Position numbers and translations under genes: made by a program. This document shows positions 11,104-21,373 of a stretch of 63,970 nucleotides of DNA, piece by piece; the stretch's first letter is position 1, and every line of letters begins with the position of its first letter. Source of the DNA: Cryomorphaceae bacterium (GTDB lineage Bacteria > Bacteroidota > Bacteroidia > Flavobacteriales_D > Crocinitomicaceae). The notes beneath the pieces are model-generated. The model had not been told where the DNA came from. It worked only from the letters and a program-made list of their open reading frames with translations, and made no database searches. The stretch is taken from NCBI GenBank assembly GCA_021299335.1, contig JAJTGF010000002.1:1-63970 (forward strand), given 5' to 3'.

Positions 11104-11185
11104 TTATCTAAGGTAGTAAAAAAATAAATGAGGCGCCTTCAGATAATTATTGTACTTTTAACAATATCTAACGCCTGACACTCCC

Positions 11186-12511
11186 ATGAAATTTCTTTTA
11201 TCACTTGCCATAGCGCTATCTTCTACTGTCGTTTTTTCACAAGCGGGCCCCATCGATTTCGAACCAACTGGCTACGGTGCCAACTGGGCTTGGACTACTT
11301 TTGAGAATGGCAACAATCCTTCCGTACAAATGGTCGCTAATCCATCTGCAAGTGGAATCAATGTTTCAAGTACTGTCTGTAAGTTCACTGCATTAGTCAA
11401 TGGCGCACCTTGGGCAGGTTTTGAATCTGTTCATGGCCAAGGCATCGGTGTTTTTAACCTCACTGCTGCCAATTGCCAGATCAAGGTCATGGTCTACAAA
11501 TCGGTCATAAGCCCGGTGGGGCTCAAATTTGCAACGCCCTCAGGTGCCTCATCCGGACAAATTTTGGTGAGCAACACGTTAGTCAACCAATGGGAAGAAC
11601 TCACTTTTGACTTCACTAATGTACTGAGCAACCCTACTTCTATTGGCATAGACCAGATTATCTTTTTCCCGGATTTTGCGCAAAGATCTGATAACAATGT
11701 GTGCTATTTGGACAATATCAAGTTCTCTAATCAAGATGGCTCGCAAAATGCAGCTCCTATGGGTCCTGCACCAACGCCAAACTACCCTGCTGCTGCAGTC
11801 ATTTCTCTTTTCAGCAATCCGTATGTAAATGTACCTGTAGACACTTGGCAAGCGCCTTGGTCACAAGCACAACTGACCGACCTTCAAATTCAAGGAAACG
11901 ACACCAAACGCTACAGCTCGATGAATTTTGCTGGTATTGAGACACTCGGTGGCAACCAACTCGACCTCTCTGACATGACGCATTTGCGACTAGATTATTG
12001 GACCGCAAACATGGATCCCTTTAAAGTGAAGTTGGTGGATTTTGGTGCCAACGGACAATACGCCGGTGGCGACGACAGTGAGAGCGAGCTCAGTTTTCAA
12101 CCAATTGCGCAAACTTGGAATACACTCGAGATCCCACTTAGTCAATTCAGTAACCTCAACAGCCTGAGTCATTTTTCTCAGCTCATTTTGTCGGGAGAAC
12201 CTGTAGGTACAGGAGTTGTTTTTATTGATAACGTATTGTTTTTTGACGAAAACCTAACGCATACGACTGTTCATGAAGCCCAACTCATGGAAGTTTATCC
12301 AAGTCCATTTGATGAAGTACTACACATCAAAAGCCAAGAAAATATCAGTGCTGTTGTCATCCAAAATATCCTCGGACAACACTTGATGACCTTGTCTTTT
12401 GAGCAAAATGAGGTAGAGATTCCAACCTCACATTTGCCTTACGGTATGTATGTTGTACAGGTGCATACCCAAAACGGCGGACTGCAACAAGTGAAAATCC
12501 TGAAAAAATAA
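11186..12511 (+). CDS. T9SS-secreted protein with tandem carbohydrate-binding-like domains
   Basis: Signal peptide; two jelly-roll-like modules; T9SS C-terminus VYPSPFDEVLHI...LPYGMYVVQVHTQNGGLQQVKILKK. Confidence 0.75.
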   Translation: MKFLLSLAIALSSTVVFSQAGPIDFEPTGYGANWAWTTFENGNNPSVQMVANPSASGINVSSTVCKFTALVNGAPWAGFESVHGQGIGVFNLTAANCQIKVMVYKSVISPVGLKFATPSGASSGQILVSNTLVNQWEELTFDFTNVLSNPTSIGIDQIIFFPDFAQRSDNNVCYLDNIKFSNQDGSQNAAPMGPAPTPNYPAAAVISLFSNPYVNVPVDTWQAPWSQAQLTDLQIQGNDTKRYSSMNFAGIETLGGNQLDLSDMTHLRLDYWTANMDPFKVKLVDFGANGQYAGGDDSESELSFQPIAQTWNTLEIPLSQFSNLNSLSHFSQLILSGEPVGTGVVFIDNVLFFDENLTHTTVHEAQLMEVYPSPFDEVLHIKSQENISAVVIQNILGQHLMTLSFEQNEVEIPTSHLPYGMYVVQVHTQNGGLQQVKILKK

Positions 12512-12519
12512 GCGAGTAC

Positions 12520-13452
12520 TTAGTTTTGGAAATACGCTCGAACAGCGTGTTCGTCTGCTTGTAATTGGGTTTTTAGCGCGGCAAGGTTCTCGAACTTATG
12601 CTCTGGCCTGATGCGCTCGTGCAAACTGAGCGCTAGATAAGCTTCGTATATATCGGACTGGAAATCAAAGAAATGCACTTCGATTTTGCGTTCTGTTTTG
12701 GCCTCTTGAATAGTGGGCCTCCAACCGATATTCATCATGCCAAAGCGTTTTTTTCCGTTGAATTCACTCGAGACCGCATAAACGCCATCGGCAGGGAGTA
12801 TTTTTTCGCTTTCGGTAAGCTGCACATTGGCTGTTGGGTAGCCGATACTGCGTCCGTTTTGCAAACCGCGCGACACAAAACCCGAAACTTGATAAGGCTG
12901 GCCGAGATACGCGTTTGCCTGTGCAATTTGACCAGACTCGATGGCTTTTCTGATTTTTGAAGAGCTGATGTAAACCGCATCAATTTGCTCTGCAGGAATT
13001 TCTGAGACTTCAAAGCTCCCTTTGGTTTCGTAACTGCGTAAAAAAGCGAGATTTCCCTGGCGATCATGACCAAACTGATGGTCGTAACCAATAATCACAC
13101 TTTGGGCATTGAGCCCCCTAATGAGCACTTCTTCGACAAACTGAGCTGCAGTTTGTTTGGCAAATTGTTCATTGAACTCGAGCACAACAACGTGATCTAG
13201 CCCTAGCGCTTCGAGACGAGCTAATTTCTCCTCTTGGGTTTGTATGAGACCGAGTGGTTCTGTTGGAAATAAGATGCGGCGCGGATGCGGATGAAAAGTG
13301 AGCAAGACCGAAACCAACCCTTTTTGCTTGGCTTGCGCGCAAACGGTTGCCAATATTTTTTGATGACCTAAGTGCAGGCCGTCGAAGGTCCCGATGGTCA
13401 GGACCGATTGTTGCTGTCGTGGAAAAGTTGCTAGATGCTTGTGTACCTGCAT
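12520..13452 (-). CDS. ribF: bifunctional riboflavin kinase/FAD synthetase
   Basis: TIGTFDGLHLGHQKIL, GYDHQFGHDRQGN, GRSIGYPTANV. Confidence 0.96.
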   Translation of the reverse strand: MQVHKHLATFPRQQQSVLTIGTFDGLHLGHQKILATVCAQAKQKGLVSVLLTFHPHPRRILFPTEPLGLIQTQEEKLARLEALGLDHVVVLEFNEQFAKQTAAQFVEEVLIRGLNAQSVIIGYDHQFGHDRQGNLAFLRSYETKGSFEVSEIPAEQIDAVYISSSKIRKAIESGQIAQANAYLGQPYQVSGFVSRGLQNGRSIGYPTANVQLTESEKILPADGVYAVSSEFNGKKRFGMMNIGWRPTIQEAKTERKIEVHFFDFQSDIYEAYLALSLHERIRPEHKFENLAALKTQLQADEHAVRAYFQN

Positions 13453-14510
13453 TAGAGGATGAGCATAGCGTCTCCGTAAGAATAGAAACGGTACTTTTCT
13501 CTAACCGCTTCTTCGTAGGCTTTGTGCATGAGTTCGTGGCCCATAAAGGCGGAAATCATCATGAGCAAAGTGGATAGCGGCGTATGGAAATTGGTGATGA
13601 GACAGTCTGCAATACTGAATTCGTATGGCGGGAAAATGAATTTGTTGGTCCAGCCTTCGTATGGCTTGAGCATGCCATCTGTAGAAACGGAGGTTTCGAT
13701 AGAGCGCATGGAAGTGGTGCCTACCGCACAAACTTTGCGTTTGTTGCGCTTGGCATCGTTGACCATTTGCACTGCTTTTTCGGGGATGATCACTTGCTCT
13801 GAGTCCATTTTGTGCTTGGTGAGGTCTTCTACCTCCACTGAACGAAAAGTCCCTAAGCCGACGTGCAGCGTAAGCTCGGCAAAATTGATGCCCTTGAGTT
13901 CAAGACGCTTTAACAATTGTTTGGAGAAATGAAGCCCTGCGGTAGGTGCAGCAACCGCGCCTTCTACACTGGCAAATACTGTTTGGTAGCGTTCTTCGTC
14001 TTCTGGTTCTACTTCCCTTTTGATGTATTTTGGAAGTGGTGTTTCGCCAAGCTCAGTGATTTTTGCTTTGAATTCTTCGTAGGGGCCATCGAATAAGAAA
14101 CGCAACGTACGACCTCTTGAGGTGGTGTTGTCGATTACCTCAGCAACGAGAGAGTCGTCTTCGCCAAAATACAATTTATTGCCAATGCGGATCTTGCGAG
14201 CGGGGTCGACAAGGACATCCCACAAAAGACTTTCACGGTTGAGTTCACGCAATAAGAAAACTTCAATTTTAGCCCCTGTTTTCTCTTTGTTGCCGTACAT
14301 GCGCGCAGGGAAAACACGGGTATTGTTCATGATCATGACGTCGCCTTCGTCAAAGTAGTCTAGGACATCGCGAAACATTTTGTGTTCTATGAGACCCGTT
14401 GAACGGTGCACAACCATAAGGCGGCATTCGTCGCGGTTTTCTTCTGGATAATTGGCGATTAATTCTTCAGGGAGGTTGAAGTCAAAATCAGAAAGTTTCA
14501 TTTTGCTCAT
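13452..14510 (-). CDS. queA: S-adenosylmethionine:tRNA ribosyltransferase-isomerase
   Basis: [47 protein letters not shown]. Confidence 0.97.
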   Translation of the reverse strand: MSKMKLSDFDFNLPEELIANYPEENRDECRLMVVHRSTGLIEHKMFRDVLDYFDEGDVMIMNNTRVFPARMYGNKEKTGAKIEVFLLRELNRESLLWDVLVDPARKIRIGNKLYFGEDDSLVAEVIDNTTSRGRTLRFLFDGPYEEFKAKITELGETPLPKYIKREVEPEDEERYQTVFASVEGAVAAPTAGLHFSKQLLKRLELKGINFAELTLHVGLGTFRSVEVEDLTKHKMDSEQVIIPEKAVQMVNDAKRNKRKVCAVGTTSMRSIETSVSTDGMLKPYEGWTNKFIFPPYEFSIADCLITNFHTPLSTLLMMISAFMGHELMHKAYEEAVREKYRFYSYGDAMLIL

Positions 14511-14545
14511 AGGACGATTTTTTAATCCCCGCTTTCAGGGGAGCG

Positions 14546-14577
14546 CAAAGATACAACATCAAGACCCCCCATGTCAA
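14546..14577 (-). promoter_or_regulatory. queA promoter TTG-N21-TATCTTTG
   Basis: Minus strand TTG (14577-14575) then 21 nt then TATCTTTG (14553-14546). Confidence 0.6.
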
Positions 14578-14688
14578 GTATTTGCCCAACTATTTCTGGG
14601 CACAACCTGACTAATGTCATTTTTTGAGCAGATATCACTCATTTTTTATGCCTCAAATTCACAAGAAATTTGCTAAAAACGAACGCTT

Positions 14689-14949
14689 ATGTATGCAAAA
14701 ATGATTGAAGAAATGGACGATAACCGCTTTGGTTGGATTGCCATCATTATTTTGATTGTCGGATGTCTTGGCGGATTGACCGTTGGTCTTGGTGCCATTG
14801 GTTCAACGCTCACACTGATCACTGTCGTGCTTCCAACGATGCTCACGCTGAGCCTTTTGTTGGCTGTTGCGCCAATGCGCTGGATTGTCGCCAGTGCTAT
14901 AGTGAGCACAACGCTCGATTTATTGCTTATGGCCTACTTCCTTTTGTAA
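14689..14949 (+). CDS. small hydrophobic membrane protein
   Basis: 86 aa, three predicted hydrophobic helices. Confidence 0.6.
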   Translation: MYAKMIEEMDDNRFGWIAIIILIVGCLGGLTVGLGAIGSTLTLITVVLPTMLTLSLLLAVAPMRWIVASAIVSTTLDLLLMAYFLL

Positions 14950-14968
14950 GTCAAAAGCAGCGCAGCAA

Positions 14969-16630
14969 TTAAAACTGGAAGTAAACAAATGCCTTGAAGG
15001 TATCTGATACCGCTTGGTACATCACGAACACCGCTACAGCAAAGGTAAGCGCCTGAACAGGCATGGGCCATTTTGAAAAGAACAAAACGGTTTGGTCTTT
15101 CCATTTTTGAGGCAACCAATGTGTCAAAAAGCCAAGGAAGATCAGGTAGAAAATTCCTTGGTAGGTATTCCAAACAATCCACCATGTCTGATCCGTCCAG
15201 TCAAATTGTTCGGTGACAATCGTCAAGAATTTGAGGGGTTGATCGGCTTCGGGTAAACGAAACCATATGCGGGTAAAGGTGATGAAAGTCAGGGTTAGAA
15301 AAATGCGCCATGCGCGAACGGGCCAATTTGTTGCATGCTCGTACGGACTAATGCGTTTCCAATAATTATAAATCACCAATGCGGCACCATTCATAGCTCC
15401 CCAAATCACAAAATTCTGACTAGCGCCATGCCATAAGCCTCCTACAATCATGGTGATGAGCAAGTTCAAGTCTCGGACGGCAAAAGTTCGGAATGCCTTC
15501 CAAAATTGCCATAGAACGAGGTAGATGAGCAACAAAATGCCATAGGTATACCACAGCTCTACCCATCCGGTAATGAAATATAAAAATCCTAAAATGACAG
15601 CTGTCATGATGGCCGTCCCCCATGAACCTTTTTGATTGCCGCCGAGGGGAATATAGAGGTAGTCTCTGAGCCAAGATCCGAGCGATTTATGCCAACGCCG
15701 CCAGAAATCTGCCACCGAAATAGCTTTGTACGGCGACTTAAAGTTTTCTAATAAATCAAAGCCCATGAGCTTAGAAACCCCAATAGCCATATCGGTGTAG
15801 CCTGAAAAGTCTGCATAAATCTGCAAGGAATAAGCAAACATCGCAATCAGCCCGACAAATCCTGGATAGGAACCCGGCGCATCCAATACTTTATCAATAA
15901 AATGAACCGCAATATAATCGGCAAAAACGAGCTTTTTGAGAAGACCTTTGCCGATCATCCAAAGCGCCCAAGAAAATTCGTATTTGCTGAGTTGATACGG
16001 TTGGTGTATTTGAGGGATGAAATCGCGGGCTCTGACAATCGGGCCAGCAATCAAATGCGGGAAATACGTCACGTAAAAAGCATAATCAAAGAAGTTCTTG
16101 GCAGCAGGTATTTCTTTTCGAGAGATGTCGACCAAATAAGAAATATTGTGAAAAGTAAAAAACGAAACCCCCATGGGAACAAGGATTTTATCGACAAAAC
16201 TCCCTTTACCAAACCATTCGTTACCGATTACTGCAAATTGATTGACCACGTTATAATCAGTGCCAAATTGGGCATTGAACGCATCCGTAAAGAAGTAGGC
16301 ATACTTAAAGTAGAACAAGCCCGCCAAATTAACGATGAGCCCCGCGATCAAAAATCCTTTATTCCATTTGGGTCGGTCCAACCAACCAACGCCACGACCT
16401 ATCAAATAATTGAACAACAGCATAAAGCCAAGCAACAACACAAAGTTTCCAGAAGTTTTGAAATAAAAGAAGAGACTCACGCCTGTCAAGAAGATGCTGC
16501 GGAGTAAATAACGCTTGTGGATCAGGGCAAACACCGCCATCACCGCCAAGAAAAAAAGCCAGAAATCTAGGCGTGTAAAAAGCAAGCTCTCTTGCTGCTG
16601 CCATGAAAAAAGTTCGTGTATGCGATTCAT
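14969..16630 (-). CDS. MBOAT family O-acyltransferase
   Basis: SYLVDISRKEIPAAKNFFDYAFYVTYFPHLIAGPIVRARDFIPQ; DFWRRWHKSLGSWLRDYLYIPLGGN; GGLWHGAS. Confidence 0.94.
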   Translation of the reverse strand: MNRIHELFSWQQQESLLFTRLDFWLFFLAVMAVFALIHKRYLLRSIFLTGVSLFFYFKTSGNFVLLLGFMLLFNYLIGRGVGWLDRPKWNKGFLIAGLIVNLAGLFYFKYAYFFTDAFNAQFGTDYNVVNQFAVIGNEWFGKGSFVDKILVPMGVSFFTFHNISYLVDISRKEIPAAKNFFDYAFYVTYFPHLIAGPIVRARDFIPQIHQPYQLSKYEFSWALWMIGKGLLKKLVFADYIAVHFIDKVLDAPGSYPGFVGLIAMFAYSLQIYADFSGYTDMAIGVSKLMGFDLLENFKSPYKAISVADFWRRWHKSLGSWLRDYLYIPLGGNQKGSWGTAIMTAVILGFLYFITGWVELWYTYGILLLIYLVLWQFWKAFRTFAVRDLNLLITMIVGGLWHGASQNFVIWGAMNGAALVIYNYWKRISPYEHATNWPVRAWRIFLTLTFITFTRIWFRLPEADQPLKFLTIVTEQFDWTDQTWWIVWNTYQGIFYLIFLGFLTHWLPQKWKDQTVLFFSKWPMPVQALTFAVAVFVMYQAVSDTFKAFVYFQF

Positions 16631-16631
16631 A

Positions 16632-17903
16632 TTAGTTGCGCAAATTGTGTAAACTACTTAGATTTTTTTTGAAAGCTTCTATGAGCAATGTTCCTTTGAG
16701 GTGATAGCCAGTTCCTGTGAAATGCACGTAATCTGCTTGCATGAGGCCCGCAGTTTTCCATGTTTTTGAAGAGCCAAGCTCTCCCATAATGCCATAAAAA
16801 TCCCACACCGCCATCTGGTATTGTGCCGCGAGCTGAAAGATCACTTCGCGCTGTCTTGCCGTATTTCTATTTGGATATTTGCGCATGTAATAATCGTCGT
16901 TTGGGACCGTCAATAAAATAGCACAGTTTGGATTGCTTTCTAAAATTTGCAAGATCAACTTTTCCAAATTGGCTTTGTAAACCAACGGGTCAAATGCATC
17001 GTAGCTGCAATGTGCATCGTTGGTGCCGACAGACAAAATAAATAAATCCGGGGGGCGCAGTTGTAAGTCGCGACTAAAGTTGGTGTTGGCCAAATAAGTG
17101 GGTAAACTAGCCCCATTGATTCCGATGGCAGTATATGTGATTCCGGGCAAGTCATTGAGAAACTCAAAACCAAAAAGCTCTAAAGCAAATGGCGTGTTGA
17201 TCTTTTTTACAAAAAGTAAATCGAGTGAGTCCAGGTGATCTGAAAAGCGAACTTCCGTGTATCCCATTTCAGGATAGTGCGCGACATCGGTAACCAACAA
17301 CTCTTGATCGCCAAAATTGAGCTCGTAAGGGAATTCGCCCGTATTGTGATAAATGCGCAAGCGATCAAATGGCGGCTTGACAAGCGTGCGCAAATGCTTG
17401 AAATTGATAACAACCAAAGAATCTGAACACGTAATTGCGGCGCCACTCAATCCGTAATCAAAATCTTCGGAGCGCTGGGTTACACTGCGGTAACCTCTCC
17501 ATGTGTTGGGTGAAGAGAAGTCATAATTGGATGGATTATTGGTGTGAGCCAAATTATACGGGAAGACCAATCCGCGTTCCCCGCTCAAACCCGGCCAGTT
17601 AGACTGTAAAAACGTTCTGAAATCATGCGAGTAGATATCGGCCTGCAGATGGGAGCCTCCGATGTGATAAAAATTTAGTTTTCCTTTACCCGACTCAATC
17701 ATTTGACTCAATTCCCGATTGAGCAGCATCCAGTTGGGGCTTTCGTTGCCAAAAAATTGAAATTGATTGCATTGCACTTCGATAAACGGATAAGTGCGGG
17801 CAATTTCTTGCTCTACTTTACTCAGCGAATCATTGGTACAGAGCAAGGGCGTTTGTCCGAGCACAAAGAGAGGGATGCTACAAATCAACAGTAAGCATCT
17901 CAT
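16632..17903 (-). CDS. SGNH/GDSL-type hydrolase, periplasmic
   Basis: Signal peptide MRCLLLICSIPLFVLGQ; NFYHIGGSHLQADIY, SVGTNDAH, DYVHFTGTGYHLKG; start moved from 17930 to 17903. Confidence 0.82.
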   Translation of the reverse strand: MRCLLLICSIPLFVLGQTPLLCTNDSLSKVEQEIARTYPFIEVQCNQFQFFGNESPNWMLLNRELSQMIESGKGKLNFYHIGGSHLQADIYSHDFRTFLQSNWPGLSGERGLVFPYNLAHTNNPSNYDFSSPNTWRGYRSVTQRSEDFDYGLSGAAITCSDSLVVINFKHLRTLVKPPFDRLRIYHNTGEFPYELNFGDQELLVTDVAHYPEMGYTEVRFSDHLDSLDLLFVKKINTPFALELFGFEFLNDLPGITYTAIGINGASLPTYLANTNFSRDLQLRPPDLFILSVGTNDAHCSYDAFDPLVYKANLEKLILQILESNPNCAILLTVPNDDYYMRKYPNRNTARQREVIFQLAAQYQMAVWDFYGIMGELGSSKTWKTAGLMQADYVHFTGTGYHLKGTLLIEAFKKNLSSLHNLRN

Positions 17904-19351
17904 TCGTCTCCTCCCTTCTTGGCCTCCCATTCGGTGTAGGCAGCGCCAAAGGCTTCGAAAAAATATTGAGACGCGATACTGGCACCACGCGGACTAAAAT
18001 GCACGTAATCTTTGCCCGCTAGGCCCTGAGCAACCCATGCCGGCATGGAGTTGCGCCCACCCATGGCTGCATATAAATTCCAAAATGCGACTCCATTTTC
18101 TGCACACATTTTTTGCAAGCGATCGACAGTATACGGCAATAACGGATATGTTTCAAATACACCATCTTGTAGTCTGGACATATCGCTTGGGCCAATGAAA
18201 ATAATAGCCGCATCTGGCACTAATTTTTGAATATAATGAATGCGGTTTTTAAGCGCGCCTATGTAGTTACGCACGCTGCTGCTGTCGCGGAAAGCATGCA
18301 CTGAATTGCCGCCGAATTGCAATATAAATAATTTGGTGTTGGCTTCTCTGTGCATTTGCGCAAAGACACCTGCATCAGAAGAGCTGAGGTCGTGGCCGGA
18401 AGAACCGCGCATCGCGACGTTGTTGACCTGAACACCAATATCACCATCTAAACTGAAGCCTGTAAAAACCGGACTTTTAGTGGAAGAGAAGACAAAACGC
18501 AATTTATTGGGGGTGTGGTCAAAACTCAAAGGCAAGGCATGTGACCCACCGTCTGCCATTAATGAATCTTCGTGAATGAGTTTGTCGTTTTCGTAGACCT
18601 TTACCGCACATGGCTTGTAACAACTATTGTAGTAACACTTGACATGGCTGTAGTTACGAGCCCGCGAAAAAGCAGAAGGAGAGGGCGATATTTCTACCCA
18701 CGCTTCGGTCGGCGTGTCGGAAGCACCACTGACATCAAATGTAGCAGCTGACAAAAGCGCACCATAGCGACGAGAACTCATTTTGGGAGGCCAAAACGCG
18801 GTGTAGCGTTTAAAATTTGGCGATACTTTTTGCCTGAAGCTCTGCGTATTGTATACATTATAGGCAGGAATAAGACCCGGACCGATGCCGCCAAATTGTT
18901 GTTGAATGCGTTGCCGAATATAGCCTGTCATGCGATCACCTTCAATTTGGGAGTCACCGTAATGGAAAATACTGATTTTTTGACCTTCCGCTGCTCCTTG
19001 AAGCACCGCAAAAAATCGGCCGAGTTTAGCGGCAGCACTGCTGCTTAATTGCAGTGGATTTTCTGACGCACTGGCCAAAAGACCTCCTTCGGGAAGACCT
19101 GTCTGACCCGAACTTTTTCCTTGATGTTTGACGCCTTCATTGATATTGGAGGTGTCCACAGCCGTCACGATTTTATCAATATTCTTTTTGACCTGTTTTT
19201 TAGCCACCCAAACGCGCTCAAGAGGCAAAAAGCGCCAATTGACGCCCAACCACTGAACACCCTTTGCCGGAATAAAAGCACTGGGAATGCACAAAAGTGA
19301 CAGAACCACAACTAAAAAAAGCAGAACTTTGTAAGGGCGTATTTGTTGCAC
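17900..19351 (-). CDS. SGNH/GDSL-type hydrolase, membrane-anchored paralog
   Basis: N-terminal TM; SIFHYGDSQIEGDRM; KDYVHFSPRGASIAS; GTG start. Confidence 0.82.
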   Translation of the reverse strand: MQQIRPYKVLLFLVVVLSLLCIPSAFIPAKGVQWLGVNWRFLPLERVWVAKKQVKKNIDKIVTAVDTSNINEGVKHQGKSSGQTGLPEGGLLASASENPLQLSSSAAAKLGRFFAVLQGAAEGQKISIFHYGDSQIEGDRMTGYIRQRIQQQFGGIGPGLIPAYNVYNTQSFRQKVSPNFKRYTAFWPPKMSSRRYGALLSAATFDVSGASDTPTEAWVEISPSPSAFSRARNYSHVKCYYNSCYKPCAVKVYENDKLIHEDSLMADGGSHALPLSFDHTPNKLRFVFSSTKSPVFTGFSLDGDIGVQVNNVAMRGSSGHDLSSSDAGVFAQMHREANTKLFILQFGGNSVHAFRDSSSVRNYIGALKNRIHYIQKLVPDAAIIFIGPSDMSRLQDGVFETYPLLPYTVDRLQKMCAENGVAFWNLYAAMGGRNSMPAWVAQGLAGKDYVHFSPRGASIASQYFFEAFGAAYTEWEAKKGGDE

Positions 19352-19367
19352 GGTAAGATATCTTGGG

Positions 19368-19375
19368 CAAATATA
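19368..19375 (-). promoter_or_regulatory. putative -7 box (TATATTTG) for the SGNH/MBOAT gene cluster
   Basis: Exact TAnnTTTG match 16 nt before GTG start. Confidence 0.45.
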
Positions 19376-19402
19376 GTTCTTCTTTAGTCAAATTTTTAGC
19401 AT

Positions 19403-21373
19403 ATGGCCAACCAACTCGGCAACGAAAGCTCTCCGTATTTGTTACAACATGCCCAAAACCCTGTCCATTGGGTCGCGTGGTCTAACGACGTTTTTGAGCG
19501 CGCCAAGGCCGAAGACAAAATAGTGCTCATTAGCGTAGGCTATTCGGCTTGCCATTGGTGCCATGTCATGGAACACGAGTGTTTTGAAGACCAAGAAGTT
19601 GCTGCGCTCATGAACCAGCATTTTATCAATGTGAAAGTTGACCGCGAAGAGCGCCCCGACGTAGATCAAGTTTACATGACAGCTGTCCAGCTTATGACCC
19701 AACGTGGTGGCTGGCCGCTCAATTGTTTTACTTTACCAGATGGCAGGCCCATTTACGGCGGCACTTACTTTCCCAAAGACCAATGGATGCACATTCTCAA
19801 ATCGCTCGCACACACTTATGCCAATGACCGAGTAAAAGCGATTGAATATGCCACACAGCTCCACGAAGGCATCCAGCAAGCAGAATTGATTGCCTCACCA
19901 CAAGATTTAAGCGGTCTGAGTGCAGAAAGACTCCACGAAATAGTGATCAGGTGGGCGCGGACTTTTGATACATTTGAGGGGGGTACCAACAAGGCGCCCA
20001 AATTTCCTTTGCCCAATAACTGGCTTTTTTTAATGCGCTACGCGCAGGCGTTTGACGAAGCAAAAATTGAAAAACAAGTCCAACTGACGCTTGATAAAAT
20101 CGCATTTGGCGGCATCTATGATCACGTAGGTGGCGGCTTTACGCGCTACAGCGTCGATGTACTTTGGAAGGTCCCACATTTTGAAAAAATGCTTTATGAT
20201 AATGCGCAGCTGATCGGTTTATATGCCAATGCGTTTCTACAATTTAACGCAGCCCACTACAAAGATTTAGTGTATCAAACATTTGACTTTTTGGAGCGCG
20301 AGCTTCTGTCTAAACTCGGCGCCTATTACTGTGCACTTGATGCGGACAGCGAAGGTGAAGAAGGTAAATTTTACTGCTGGTCTCCCAAAGAAATTGATGA
20401 TTTGTTTGGGGCAAATGCCGGGCGTGTCAAGCGCTATTATCACATCAATCAAACAGGTCATTGGGAAGAAGACAAGCACATTCCGCTTCGCAAGCAGAGC
20501 GATGAAATATTTGCTCAAATGGAAGGCATAGATTTGAAGCAATGGCTCGAACAAAAGGCGGCCATCAATGAGACCTTGCTCAATGAGAGAAAAGGTAGAG
20601 TGAGACCCGGACTAGACCATAAATTACTCGTGAGCTGGAACGCCATGACAGCCAAAGGACTACTCGAAGCTTTCCGCGTATTTGGGGAAGACGCATTTTT
20701 ACTGAGAGCGCTGAAGATTCTTTCTTGGATCAAGGAAGTACAATGGGACGGGCACATCTTGTTGCGCGTCAATACGAACGAGGAGAAAAGTGTACCGGGT
20801 TTTTTAGAGGATTACGCACATGCCATTGAGGCGTTGAGCCTCGCGTATCAATGTACAGGACAACTCGATTTATTGGAATTTGCCCACACGCTCACTCAAA
20901 AAGTGGAAACTGAATTCCAGCATCCGAAAAGCAAGATGTGTTATTTCACAGCAACTGACTCGCAACTGATCAGCAGAAATATGGACCTACACGACAACGT
21001 GATTCCGGCGAGTAATTCGGTCATGGCACATGCTTTTTTAACAATGGGTACCTATTATCAAAACCAAGCTTGGATCCATAGTGCCCGGCAAATGCTGCAA
21101 AATGTATACGACGGCATGGAAACCTACGGCTCAGGATACTCCAATTGGGGGCTACTTTTAATCAGGGAAATACAGCCAGAAAAACATTGGCATGTGTTGC
21201 TACCCGAAGCACCCATGAAAGTTTTTCAGGCTACAAAAAACAGACCTTGTTTGTTGTCTTACCATCAAAGTTTGCCGCTGTCTCAGGTGTATGAGCCAGA
21301 TGCTATTTCTGTTTGCGAGTATGGTGTTTGTCATCAGCCAGTGCAAACAATAGCTGCAGCCTTAATGCTCTAG
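19403..21373 (+). CDS. thioredoxin domain-containing protein (DUF255/YyaL/SSP411 family)
   Basis: [57 protein letters not shown]. Confidence 0.95.
   Translation: MANQLGNESSPYLLQHAQNPVHWVAWSNDVFERAKAEDKIVLISVGYSACHWCHVMEHECFEDQEVAALMNQHFINVKVDREERPDVDQVYMTAVQLMTQRGGWPLNCFTLPDGRPIYGGTYFPKDQWMHILKSLAHTYANDRVKAIEYATQLHEGIQQAELIASPQDLSGLSAERLHEIVIRWARTFDTFEGGTNKAPKFPLPNNWLFLMRYAQAFDEAKIEKQVQLTLDKIAFGGIYDHVGGGFTRYSVDVLWKVPHFEKMLYDNAQLIGLYANAFLQFNAAHYKDLVYQTFDFLERELLSKLGAYYCALDADSEGEEGKFYCWSPKEIDDLFGANAGRVKRYYHINQTGHWEEDKHIPLRKQSDEIFAQMEGIDLKQWLEQKAAINETLLNERKGRVRPGLDHKLLVSWNAMTAKGLLEAFRVFGEDAFLLRALKILSWIKEVQWDGHILLRVNTNEEKSVPGFLEDYAHAIEALSLAYQCTGQLDLLEFAHTLTQKVETEFQHPKSKMCYFTATDSQLISRNMDLHDNVIPASNSVMAHAFLTMGTYYQNQAWIHSARQMLQNVYDGMETYGSGYSNWGLLLIREIQPEKHWHVLLPEAPMKVFQATKNRPCLLSYHQSLPLSQVYEPDAISVCEYGVCHQPVQTIAAALML

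Noticed and set aside
14511-14545. preQ1-I riboswitch in the queA leader
   Set aside because: Loop length and core nucleotides do not fit the known motif; kept only as a low-interest hairpin observation.
15902-16507. 201-aa plus-strand ORF opposite the MBOAT gene
   Set aside because: Antisense shadow ORF; MBOAT coding frame is unambiguous.
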